Below are positions 24,601-36,932 of a DNA stretch of 64,000 nt, in pieces (the first letter of the stretch is position 1; each line of letters opens with the position of its first letter). The stretch is from Asterias rubens. Lineage: Eukaryota; Echinodermata; Asteroidea; Forcipulatida; Asteriidae. A program made the translations under genes and the position numbers. The notes under the pieces are model-generated. The model was not told the origin of the DNA. It saw only the letters and a program-made list of their open reading frames with translations, and searched no databases. The stretch covers positions 8,857,526 to 8,921,525 of the forward strand of contig NC_047083.1 of NCBI RefSeq assembly GCF_902459465.1. Direction: 5' to 3'.

Positions 24601-27600
24601 CTTTTTCTATCAAGAAGTGTGCAAGTCGCCCTAAACCTTCAAAAAATGGATGCAGGGACATGCCACGATGACTAAGGTACAAACTGCATCTCTGTGGCAT
24701 TTTTAGTTCCAGAGTTATTCCAGAGCATTGCTGAAAGTTTTTAATTGTCCGGGCCTATTTTTTGAATGACTATTATTTTTGGTTGGGTTCCCTGACTGCG
24801 CCGTGTGTTTGTGTACATTGTATACACGCACAGTGTACGTCAATTTCTAATGGGTGCCTGCTCACGCCGTCGCATCTAGCCCCGCCTTAAAAATCGTCAG
24901 AGCATTAAGTTTTGTACGAGAGGAAAGCCCTTGAACATGGCAATCCTCTGGTGGTAAAATTTTGAAGATTGAGCATGATATGGGATCGAAATTACCCGGT
25001 TTACATTTTGTTTTTTTTCTCCGACAGCTCTGTGCACAAAACTCCCATAGTGGAGGTTGTTGAAATCGTTTCTGAGCAACCCCGCTTACTTGAGCTTTTT
25101 TCTATCAAGAAGTGTGCAAGTCGCCCTAAACCTTTAACAAATGGATGCAGGGACATGCCACGATGACTAAGGTACAAACTGCATCTCTCTGGCTTTTTTA
25201 GTTCCAGAGTTATTCCAGAGCATTGCTGAAAGTTTTTAATTGTCCGGGCCTATTTTTTGAATGACTATTATTTTTGGTTGGGTTCCCTGACTGCGCCGTG
25301 TGTTTGTGTACATTGTATACACGCACAGTGTACGTCAATTTCTAATGGGTGCCTGCTCACGCCGTCGCATCTAGCCCCGCCTTAAAAATCGTCAGAGCAT
25401 TAAGTTTTGTACGAGAGGAAAGCCCTTGAACATGGCAATCCTGTGGTGGTAAAATTTTGAAGATTGAGCATGATACTGGGACCGAAATTACCCATTGTAC
25501 ATTTTGTTTTTCTCTCCGACAGCTCTGTGCACAAAACTCCCATAGTGGAGGTTGTTGAAATCGTTTCTGAGCAACCCCGCTTACTTGAGCTTTTTTCTAT
25601 CAAGAAGTGTGCAAGTCGCCCTAAACCTTTAACAAATGGATGCAGGGACATGCCACGATGACTAAGGTACAAACTGCATCTCTCTGGCTTTTTTAGTTCC
25701 AGAGTTATTCCAGAGCATTGCTGAAAGTTTTTAATTGTCCGGGCCTATTTTTTGAATGACTATTATTTTTGGTTGGGTTCCCTGACTGCGCCGTGTGTTT
25801 GTGTACATTGTATACACGCACAGTGTACGTCAATTTCTAATGGGTGCCTGCTCACGCCGTCGCATCTAGCCCCGCCTTAAAAATCGTCAGAGCATTAAGT
25901 TTTGTACGAGAGGAAAGCCCTTGAACATGGCAATCCTGTGGTGGTAAAATTTTGAAGATTTGAAGCTTGAGCATGATACTGGGATCGAAATTACCCGGTG
26001 TACATTTTGTTTTTCTCTCCGACAGCTCTGTGCACAAAACTCCCATAGTGGAGGTTGTTGAAATCGTTTCTGAGCAACCCCGCTTACTTGAGCTTTTTTC
26101 TATCAAGAAGTGTGCAAGTCGCCCTAAACCTTTAACAAATGGATGCAGGGACATGCCACAATGACTAAGGTACAAACTGCATCTCTCTGGCTTTTTTAGT
26201 TCCAGAGTTATTCCAGAGCATTGCTGAAAGTTTTTAATTGTCCGGGCCTATTTTTTGAATGACTATTAGTTTTGGTTGGGTTCCCTGACTGCGCCGTGTG
26301 TTTGTGTACATTGTATACACGCACAGTGTACGTCAATTTCTAATGGGTGCCTGCTCACGCCGTCGCATCTAGCCCCGCCTTAAAAATCGTCAGAGCATTA
26401 AGTTTTGTACGAGAGGAAAGCCCTTGAACATGGCAATCCTGTGGTGGTAAAATTTTGAAGATTGAGCATGATACTGGGATCGAAATTACCCAGTTGTACA
26501 TTTTGTTTTTCCTCTCCGACAGCTCTGTGCACAAAACTCCCATAGTGGAGGTTGTTGAAATCGTTTCTGAGCAACCCCGCTTACTTGAGCTTTTTTCTAT
26601 CAAGAAGTGTGCAAGTCGCCCTAAACCTTTAACAAATGGATGCAGGGACATGCCACGATGACTAAGGTACAAACTGCATCTCTCTGGCTTTTTTAGTTCC
26701 AGAGTTATTCCAGAGCATTGCTGAAAGTTTTTAATTGTCCGGGCCTATTTTTTGAATGACTATTATTTTTGGTTGGGTTCCCTGACTGCGCCGTGTGTTT
26801 GTGTACATTGTATACACGCACAGTGTACGTCAATTTCTAATGGGTGCCTGCTCACGCCGTCGCATCTAGCCCCGCCTTAAAAATCGTCAGAGCATTAAGT
26901 TTTGTACGAGAGGAAAGCCCTTGAACATGGCAATCCTGTGGTGGTAAAATTTTGAAGATTGAGCATGATACTGGGATCGAAATTACCCGTTGTACATTTT
27001 GTTTTTCTCTCCGACAGCTCTGTGCACAAAACTCCCATAGTGGAGGTTGTTGAAATCGTTTCTGAGCAACCCCGCTTACTTGAGCTTTTTTCTATCAAGA
27101 AGTGTGCAAGTCGCCCTAAACCTTTAACAAATGGATGCAGGGACATGCCACGATGACTAAGGTACAAACTGCATCTCTCTGGCTTTTTAGTTCCAGAGTT
27201 ATTCCAGAGCATTGCTGAAAGTTTTTAATTGTCCGGGCCTATTTTTGAATGACTATTATTTTTGGTTGGGTTCCCTGACTGCGCCGTGTGTTTGTGTACA
27301 TTGTATACACGCACAGTGTACGTCAATTTCTAATGGGTGCCTGCTCACGCCGTCGCATCTAGCCCCGCCTTAAAAATCGTCAGAGCATTAAGTTTTGTAC
27401 GAGAGGAAAGCCCTTGAACATGGCAATCCTGTGGTGGTAAAATTTTGAAGATTGAAGCTTGAGCATGATACTGGGATCGAAATTACCCGTTGTACATTTT
27501 GTTTTTCTCTCCGACAGCTCTGTGCACAAAACTCCCATAGTGGAGGTTGTTGAAATCGTTTCTGAGCAACCCCGCTTACTTGAGCTTTTTTCTATCAAGA

Positions 27601-30600
27601 AGTGTGCAAGTCGCCCTAAACCTTTAACAAATGGATGCAGGGACATGCCACGATGACTAAGGTACAAACTGCATCTCTCTGGCTTTTTAGTTCCAGAGTT
27701 ATTCCAGAGCATTGCTGAAAGTTTTTAATTGTCCGGGCCTATTTTTTGAATGACTATTATTTTTGGTTGGGTTCCCTGACTGCGCCGTGTGTTTGTGTAC
27801 ATTGTATACACGCACAGTGTACGTCAATTTCTAATGGGTGCCTGCTCACGCCGTCGCATCTAGCCCCGCCTTAAAAATCGTCAGAGCATTAAGTTTTGTA
27901 CGAGAGGAAAGCCCTTGAACATGGCAATCCCGTGGTGGTAAAATTTTGAAGATTGAGCATGATACTGGGATCGAAATTACCCGTTGTACATTTTGTTTTT
28001 CTCTCCGACAGCTCTGTGCACAAAACTCCCATAGTGGAGGTTGTTGAAATCGTTTCTGAGCAACCCCGCCTACTTGAGCTTTTTTCTATCAAGAAGTGTG
28101 CAAGTCGCCCTAAACCTTTAACAAATGGATGCAGGGACATGCCACGATGACTAAGGTACAAACTGCATCTCTCTGGCTTTTTAGTTCCAGAGTTATTCCA
28201 GAGCATTGCTGAAAGTTTTTAATTGTCCGGGCCTATTTTTGAATGACTATTATTTTTGGTTGGGTTCCCTGACTGCGCCGTGTGTTTGTGTACATTGTAT
28301 ACACGCACAGTGTACGTCAATTTCTAATGGGTGCCTGCTCACGCCGTCGCATCTAGCCCCGCCTTAAAAATCGTCAGAGCATTAAGTTTTGTACGAGAGG
28401 AAAGCCCTTGAACATGGCAATCCTGTGGTGGTAAAATTTTGAAGATTTGAGCTTGAGCATGATACTGGGATCGAAATTACCCATTGTACATTTTGTTTTT
28501 CTCTCCGACAGCTCTGTGCACAAAACTCCCATAGTGGAGGTTGTTGAAATCGTTTCTGAGCAACCCCGCTTACTTGAGCTTTTTTCTATCAAGAAGTGTG
28601 CAAGTCGCCCTAAACCTTTAACAAATGGATGCAGGGACATGCCACGATGACTAAGGTACAAACTGCATCTCTCTGGCTTTTTAGTTCCAGAGTTATTCCA
28701 GAGCATTGCTGAAAGTTTTTAATTGTCCGGGCCTATTTTTTGAATGACTATTATTTTTGGTTGGGTTCCCTGACTGCGCCGTGTGTTTGTGTACATTGTA
28801 TACACGCACAGTGTACGTCAATTTCTAATGGGTGCCTGCTCACGCCGTTGCATCTAGCCCCGCCTTAAAAATCGTCAGAGCATTAAGTTTTGTACGAGAG
28901 GAAAGCCCTTGAACATGGCAATCCTCTGGTGGTAAAATTTTGAAGATTGAGCATGATATGGGATCGAAATTACCCGGTTTACATTTTGTTTTTTTCTCCG
29001 ACAGCTCTGTGCACAAAACTCCCATAGTGGAGGTTGTTGAAATCGTTTCTGAGCAACCCCGCTTACTTGAGCTTTTTTCTATCAAGAAGTGTGCAAGTCG
29101 CCCTAAACCTTTAACAAATGGATGCAGGGACATGCCACGATGACTAAGGTACAAACTGCATCTCTCTGGCTTTTTAGTTCCAGAGTTATTCCAGAGCATT
29201 GCTGAAAGTTTTTAATTGTCCGGGCCTATTTTTTGAATGACTATTATTTTTGGTTGGGTTCCCTGACTGCGCCGTGTGTTTGTGTACATTGTATACACGC
29301 ACAGTGTACGTCAATTTCTAATGGGTGCCTGCTCACGCCGTCGCATCTAGCCCGCCTTAAAAATCGTCAGAGCATTAAGTTTTGTACGAGAGGAAAGCCC
29401 TTGAACATGGCAATCCTGTGGTGGTAAAATTTTGAAGATTGAGCATGATACTGGGATCGAAATTACCCAGTTGTACATTTTGTTTTTTCTCCGACAGCTC
29501 TGTGCACAAAACTCCCATAGTGGAGGTTGTTGAAATCGTTTCTGAGCAACCCCGCTTACTTGAGCTTTTTTCTATCAAGAAGTGTGCAAGTCGCCCTAAA
29601 CCTTTAACAAATGGATGCAGGGACATGCCACGATGACTAAGGTACAAACTGCATCTCTCTGGCTTTTTTAGTTCCAGAGTTATTCCAGAGCATTGCTGAA
29701 AGTTTTTAATTGTCCGGGCCTATTTTTGAATGACTATTATTTTTGGTTGGGTTCCCTGACTGCGCCGTGTGTTTGTGTACATTGTATACACGCACAGTGT
29801 ACGTCAATTTCTAATGGGTGCCTGCTCACGCCGTCGCATCTAGCCCCGCCTTAAAAATCGTCAGAGCATTAAGTTTTGTACGAGAGGAAAGCCCTTGAAC
29901 ATGGCAATCCTCTGGTGGTAAAATTTTGAAGATTGAGCATGATACTGGGATCGAAATTACCCGGTTTACATTTTGTTTTTTTTCTCCGACTGCTCTGTGC
30001 ACAAAACTCCCATAGTGGAGGTTGTTGAAATCGTTTCTGAGCAACCCCGCTTACTTGAGCTTTTTTCTATCAAGAAGTGTGCAAGTCGCCCTAAACCTTT
30101 AACAAATGGATGCAGGGACATGCCACGATGACTAAGGTACAAACTGCATCTCTCTGGCTTTTTTAGTTCCAGAGTTATTCCAGAGCATTGCTGAAAGTTT
30201 TTAATTGTCCGGGCCTATTTTTGAATGACTATTAGTTTTGGTTGGGTTCCCTGACTGCGCCGTGTGTTTGTGTACATTGTATACACGCACAGTGTACGTC
30301 AATTTCTAATGGGTGCCTGCTCACGCCGTCGCATCTAGCCCCGCCTTAAAAATCGTCAGAGCATTAAGTTTTGTACGAGAGGAAAGCCCTTGAACATGGC
30401 AATCCTCTGGTGGTAAAATTTTGAAGATTGAGCATGATATGGGATCGAAATTACCCGGTTTACATTTTGTTTTTTTCTCCGACAGCTCTGTGCACAAAAC
30501 TCCCATAGTGGAGGTTGTTGAAATCGTTTCTGAGCAACCCCGCTTACTTGAGCTTTTTTCTATCAAGAAGTGTGCAAGTCGCCCTAAACCTTTAACAAAT

Positions 30601-33600
30601 GGATGCAGGGACATGCCACGATGACTAAGGTACAAACTGCATCTCTCTGGCTTTTTAGTTCCAGAGTTATTCCAGAGCATTGCTGAAAGTTTTTAATTGT
30701 CCGGGCCTATTTTTGAATGACTATTATTTTTGGTTGGGTTCCCTGACTGCGCCGTGTGTTTGTGTACATTGTATACACGCACAGTGTACGTCAATTTCTA
30801 ATGGGTGCCTGCTCACGCCGTCGCATCTAGCCCCGCCTTAAAAATCGTCAGAGCATTATGTTTTGTACGAGAGGAAAGCCCTTGAACATGGCAATCCTGT
30901 GGTGGTAAAATTTTGAAGATTGAGCATGATACTGGGACCGAAATTACCCATTGTACATTTTGTTTTTCTCTCCGACAGCTCTGTGCACAAAACTCCCATA
31001 GTGGAGGTTGTTGAAATCGTTTCTGAGCAACCCCGCTTACTTGAGCTTTTTTCTATCAAGAAGTGTGCAAGTCGCCCTAAACCTTTAACAAATGGATGCA
31101 GGGACATGCCACGATGACTAAGGTACAAACTGCATCTCTCTGGCTTTTTTAGTTCCAGAGTTATTCCAGAGCATTGCTGAAAGTTTTTAATTGTCCGGGC
31201 CTATTTTTTGAATGACTATTATTTTTGGTTGGGTTCCCTGACTGCGCCGTGTGTTTGTGTACATTGTATACACGCACAGTGTACGTCAATTTCTAATGGG
31301 TGCCTGCTCACGCCGTCGCATCTAGCCCCGCCTTAAAAATCGTCAGAGCATTAAGTTTTGTACGAGAGGAAAGCCCTTGAACATGGCAATCCTCTGGTGG
31401 TAAAATTTTGAAGATTGAGCATGATATGGGATCGAAATTACCCGGTTTACATTTTGTTTTTTTCTCCGACAGCTCTGTGCACAAAACTCCCATAGTGGAG
31501 GTTGTTGAAATCGTTTCTGAGCAACCCCGCTTACTTGAGCTTTTTTCTATCAAGAAGTGTGCAAGTCGCCCTAAACCTTTAACAAATGGATGCAGGGACA
31601 TGCCACGATGACTAAGGTACAAACTGCATCTCTCTGGCTTTTTAGTTCCAGAGTTATTCCAGAGCATTGCTGAAAGTTTTTAATTGTCCGGGCCTATTTT
31701 TGAATGACTATTATTTTTGGTTGGGTTCCCTGACTGCGCCGTGTGTTTGTGTACATTGTATACACGCACAGTGTACGTCAATTTCTAATGGGTGCCTGCT
31801 CACGCCGTCGCATCTAGCCCCGCCTTAAAAATCGTCAGAGCATTAAGTTTTGTACGAGAGGAAAGCCCTTGAACATGGCAATCCTGTGGTGGTAAAATTT
31901 TGAAGATTGAGCATGATACTGGGATCGAAATTACCCAGTTGTACATTTTGTTTTTTCTCTCCGACAGCTCTGTGCACAAAACTCCCATAGTGGAGGTTGT
32001 TGAAATCGTTTCTGAGCAACCCCGCTTACTTGAGCTTTTTTCTATCAAGAAGTGTGCAAGTCGCCCTAAACCTTTAACAAATGGATGCAGGGACATGCCA
32101 CGATGACTAAGGTACAAACTGCATCTCTTTGGCTTTTTTAGTTCCAGAGTTATTCCAGAGCATTGCTGAAAGTTTTTAATTGTCTGGGCCTAATTTTTGA
32201 ATGACTATTATTTTTGGTTGGGTTCCCTGACTGCGCCGTGTGTTTGTGTACATTGTATACACGCACAGTGTACGTCAATTTCTAATGGGTGCCTGCTCAC
32301 GCCGTCGCATCTAGCCCCGCCTTAAAAATCGTCAGAGCATTAAGTTTTGTACGAGAGGAAAGCCCTTGAACATGGCAATCCTCTGGTGGTAAAATTTTGA
32401 AGATTGAGCATGATACTGGGATCGAAATTACCCATTGTACATTTTGTTTTTCTCTCCGACAGCTCTGTGCACAAAACTCCCATAGTGGAGGTTGTTGAAA
32501 TCGTTTCTGAGCAACCCCGCTTACTTGAGCTTTTTTCTATCAAGAAGTGTGCAAGTCGCCCTAAACCTTTAACAAATGGATGCAGGGACATGCCACGATG
32601 ACTAAGGTACAAACTGCATCTCTCTGGCTTTTTTAGTTCCAGAGTTATTCCAGAGCATTGCTGAAAGTTTTTAATTGTCCGGGCCTATTTTTTGAATGAC
32701 TATTATTTTTGGTTGGGTTCCCTGACTGCGCCGTGTGTTTGTGTACATTGTATACACGCACAGTGTACGTCAATTTCTAATGGGTGCCTGCTCACGCCGT
32801 CGCATCTAGCCCCGCCTTAAAAATCGTCAGAGCATTAAGTTTTGTACGAGAGGAAAGCCCTTGAACATGGCAATCCTGTGGTGGTAAAATTTTGAAGATT
32901 GAGCATGATACTGGGATCGAAATTACCCGGTTTACATTTTGTTTTTTCTCCGACAGCTCTGTGCACAAAACTCCCATAGTGGAGGTTGTTGAAATCGTTT
33001 CTGAGCAACCCCGCTTACTTGAGCTTTTTTCTATCAAGAAGTGTGCAAGTCGCCCTAAACCTTTAACAAATGGATGCAGGGACATGCCACGATGACTAAG
33101 GTACAAACTGCATCTCTCTGGCTTTTTTAGTTCCAGAGTTATTCCAGAGCATTGCTGAAAGTTTTTAATTGTCCGGGCCTATTTTTTGAATGACTATTAG
33201 TTTTGGTTGGGTTCCCTGACTGCGCCGTGTGTTTGTGTACATTGTATACACGCACAGTGTACGTCAATTTCTAATGGGTGCCTGCTCACGCCGTCGCATC
33301 TAGCCCCGCCTTAAAAATCGTCAGAGCATTAAGTTTTGTACGAGAGGAAAGCCCTTGAACATGGCAATCCTCTGGTGGTAAAATTTTGAAGATTGAGCAT
33401 GATATGGGATCGAAATTACCCGGTTTACATTTTGTTTTTTTCTCCGACAGCTCTGTGCACAAAACTCCCATAGTGAAGGTTGTTAAAATCGTTTCTGAGC
33501 AACCCCGCTTACTTGAGCTTTTTCTATCAAGAAGTGTGCAAGTCGCCCTAAACCTTTAACAAATGGATGCAGGGACATGCCACGATGACTAAGGTACAAA

Positions 33601-35640
33601 CTGCATCTCTCTGGCTTTTTTAGTTCCAGAGTTATTCCAGAGCATTGCTGAAAGTTTTTAATTGTCCGGGCCAGTTTTTGAATGACCATTATTTTTGGTA
33701 CGGTTCCCTGACTGCGCCGTGTGTTTGTGTACATTGTATACACGCACAGTGTACGTCAATTTCTAATGGGTGCCTGCTCACGCCGTCGCATCTAGCCCCG
33801 CCTTAAAAATCGTCAGAGCATTAAGTTTTGTACGAGAGGAAAGCCCTTGAACATGGCAATCCTCTGGTGGTAAAATTTTGAAGATTGAGCATGATATGGG
33901 ATCGAAATTACCCGGTTTACATTTTGTTTTTTCTCTCCGACAGCTCTGTGCACAAAACTCCCATAGTGGAGGTTGTTGAAATCGTTTCTGAGCAACCCCG
34001 CTTACTTGAGCTTTTTTCTATCAAGAAGTGTGCAAGTCGCCCTAAACCTTTAACAAATGGATGCAGGGACATGCCACGATGACTAAGGTACAAACTGCAT
34101 CTCTCTGGCTTTTTTAGTTCCAGAGTTATTCCAGAGCATTGCTGAAAGTTTTTAATTGTCCGGGCCTATTTTTTGAATGACTATTATTTTTGGTTGGGTT
34201 CCCTGACTGCGCCGTGTGTTTGTGTACATTGTATACACGCACAGTGTACGTCAATTTCTAATGGGTGCCTGCTCACGCCGTCGCATCTAGCCCCGCCTTA
34301 AAAATCGTCAGAGCATTAAGTTTTGTACGAGAGGAAAGCCCTTGAACATGGCAATCCTGTGGTGGTAAAATGTTGAAGATTGAGCATGATACTGGGATCG
34401 AAATTACCCGTTGTACATTTTGTTTTTCTCTCCGACAGCTCTGTGCACAAAACTCCCTTAGTGTTGAAATCGTTTCTGAGCAACCCCGCCTACTTGAGCT
34501 TTTTTCTATCAAGAAGTGTGCAAGTCGCCCTAAACCTTTAAAAAATGGACGCAGGAACATGCCAGGATGACCAAGGTACAAACTGCATCTCCCTATCATG
34601 CACTACATGTCCCAAATTTGTGGGGTGTGTCGGGTCTACTCCCTGGCCTCTAGCGTCGCTCATGGCACTAATTTTTGTACGAGAGGAAAGCCCTTGAACA
34701 TGTCCATCCAATGGTGCTAAACTTGTTTAGATTGGGCAATGATTTTGGGTGAAATTGACCCGTTGTTCTTTTGATTTTCTCTGTGCACAAAAATCCCGTA
34801 GGGAGGCTTGTTGAGTTCGTTTCGGAGCACAGCCGCCTACTTTTAATTTTCGGTATCAAGAAGTCTGGAAGCCGCTCTAAAACTTTGAATTTTGAATTCA
34901 GGGACATGCCAGGATGACGCAGGTACAAACTGCGTCTCTCTATCGTTTTAAGTTCCAGAATGATTCAAAAGCATAGCTGAAAGTTTGTATAAGTCCGGGC
35001 TTTTTTTTCAACGCATATATTTGTTTTCTCCAATAATCACCACATGCCGTGTGTATCATGCATTAAATTTCCCAAATTTATGGGGTATGTCGGGTCTACT
35101 CCCTGGCCTCTAGCGTCGCTTTGAAAATCCCATAGCACTATTTTTTGTACGAGAGGAAAGCCCTTGAAATTGTCCATCCAATGGTGCTAAACTTGTTTAG
35201 ATTGGGCAATGATTTTGGGTGAAATTGACCCGTTATACTTTTGATTTTCTCTGTGCACAAAAATCCCGTAGGGAGGCTTGTTGAGTTCGTTTCGGAGCAC
35301 AGCCGCCTACTTTTAATTTTCGGTATCAAGAAGTCTGGAAGCCGCTCTAAAACTTTGAAATTTGAATTTAGGGACATGGCAGGATGACGCAGGTACAAAC
35401 TGTGTCTCTTTATCGTTTTTAGTTCCAGAATGATTCAAAAGCATAGCTGAAAGTTTTTATAAGGCCGGGCTTTTTTTTCAACGCATATATTTGTTTTCTC
35501 CAATAATCACCACATGCCGTATGTATCATGCATTAATTGTCCCAAATGTATGGGGTGTGTCGGGTCTACTCCCATAGTGGAGGTTGTTGAAATCGTTTCT
35601 AAGCATTCCCGCTTACTTGAGCTTTTTGCTATCAAAATCC
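12630..35640. repeat. Satellite array of ~494-bp units (44 good copies, 2 diverged, partial ends)
   Basis: Head-to-tail units, each carrying GTACGAGAGGAAAGCCCTTG. The first base of that anchor is at 13035, 13529, 14033, 14526, 15020, 15524, 16017, 16510, 17004, 17497, 17990, 18493, 18987, 19482, 19976, 20471, 20965, 21459, 21953, 22448, 22940, 23434, 23927, 24421, 24914, 25409, 25904, 26407, 26904, 27397, 27898, 28391, 28892, 29384, 29878, 30373, 30865, 31360, 31852, 32349, 32844, 33338, 33830 and 34325. Diverged units are at 34677 and 35147. Spacing is mostly 492-497, with a 501-504 class caused by a 7-10-bp insertion (GATTTTGAAGCTT-type). A diverged partial unit opens the array and another closes it at about 35560-35640. 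Open frames of 60-119 codons recur on both strands but show no coding signature. A satellite of unknown function. Confidence 0.95.
34600..35560. repeat. Two older, diverged satellite units with a 470-bp period
   Basis: These units share the anchor block, GGGACATG.CAGGATGAC, AGGTACAAACTG and TCTGTGCACAAAA with the main units but differ at many other positions. They are much closer to each other than to the main array. They carry their own junction sequence, ATTTCTTTT-free, with TGTCGGGTCTACTCCCTGG and ACGCATATATTTGTTTTCTC. Confidence 0.85.
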
Positions 35641-36932
35641 GATCAGGCTATTTGGCGCCTTAGCCTGAACGTCTGACGTCATTCTTCGAGGCTCGTGAAT
35701 AACGGCAGCAACCTGTCTTTATCCTTGCGGAAGATCACGCGCCCTATCTATAAACTCGCAATCTAAATGACGAAGAAAGATCACAAGAGGGCGCTGTTTG
35801 TAGTGGATATCAGAGCCGGCATGATCAAAGACTTGCTGCAACTTGGAACCCGCAGCGACTTTCCCATCCACCACAACCAGGCCCTGGGCCAATAATAATG
35901 TGCATGCTAGCTAGCTTCCGTCCGTCTAATTTCTGATGTTCAACTTCAACTTGCAAGGTAAAGCTTCAGATTTGTTTTTTTTTGAGTAAGAACGGAGGTT
36001 ATAATAGGCAAGATTCGTTGACATGATAATGATGATACCATACCAATACCATGCATGGACTCTTGGATTTTTGGAGCTATAAAAATTTTTTTTTATACAT
36101 AGCTCCATGATGATACCATCACAAAGTAGTACGTAGTACTTAGTAGAATTAAAAAAACCTTTTTGGGTTAGTGTTTGACTTTTGAGCTTTGTTGGTTCTG
36201 TCGTAAACAACAGAAAAATTCCCTTCTATTGGCTGCGAATAGCAAGAATTTGTTTTTATGTCCTCCATCATTTTTAATTACTAAGTTACAACATCATCAT
36301 GGAGGTAGAAATACACTGCGCTGGTGACGCATGCAAAATAATTATGTCCTCTTTGCAATACTTTCCGGAGGACATTATTGCATTATGCAACAATCATAAA
36401 AATATGTCCGCTGGCATGGACGGTATTGCAAACTGCAATCATGTCCGCCCGGACGCTTCTGCATAATGTAGTTGTGTTTGCCGGACACATTTGCATATGC
36501 AGTTGTGTCCGCCCCGTGCAAAACCGTCCTTGCAGTAAATTAAACCATGGAGGTAGAAACGCCCTTGGTCGACAGAAGTTCCAGAACACTTTTTACAAGC
36601 TAACTATGTCAGTGCATAACTATGTCAGTGCATGAATGACATGGGAATGTTCGGCCGTTGGGTATTCGCTGCAATTATAATACGTGAATATTCATGCTGC
36701 ATATACGTATGTAGGTTAAGTGCATGCAAGCTCGCTTACGCGCGCACTCACATATACAGTCAGGTAGGCCTACATGTCTATCGGACGTTTTTGCACAGCC
36801 CCGGACACGATTGCATAATATTTAATAATCCTCTGTTATCACTGTGAACTCATGATTATTTTAGGTTTAGTCTCAAAGTAGCCTACATGAGTAAGCTGAG
36901 TTGCTCCACCATCTGACCATTATTAAATCAAG
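35641..36932. other. Region between the satellite array and the sulfatase gene
   Basis: No supported gene. At about 35815-35890 there is a short GC-richer segment without recognisable identity. At 36340-36530 and again near 36785-36815, TGTCCG/CGGACA motifs alternate with TTGCAT/ATGCAA motifs. ATGGAGGTAGAAA occurs at about 36299 and 36547. This region should contain the sulfatase promoter and 5' UTR, but I could not place a TATA box or start site. Confidence 0.5.

Noticed and set aside
13000-34400. Satellite unit as a spliceosomal snRNA, 7SK, SRP RNA or snoRNA gene cluster
   Set aside because: I found no match to remembered U1, U2, U4, U5, U6, 7SK or 7SL landmarks. A C-box-like CGATGAC and D-box-like CTGA occur 60-70 nt apart, but the C box is imperfect and no terminal stem pairs.
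13000-34400. tRNA-like polymerase III promoter (TGGCAATCC plus GGATCGAAAT) in each satellite unit
   Set aside because: The B-box match has at least three mismatches, and the corresponding positions are not kept in the diverged units.
13000-35400. Recurring 60-119-codon open frames on both strands of the satellite units, including one minus-strand frame that stays open in the diverged units
   Set aside because: I aligned a main unit with a diverged unit codon by codon. Changes fall about equally at codon positions 1, 2 and 3, and units differ by frame-breaking T-run lengths. Many of the apparent starts are TTG. This is not coding selection; the frames are open by chance and copied with the unit.
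12630-35640. CRISPR-like array
   Set aside because: Units are ~494 bp with no short repeat-spacer alternation, and the window is eukaryotic.
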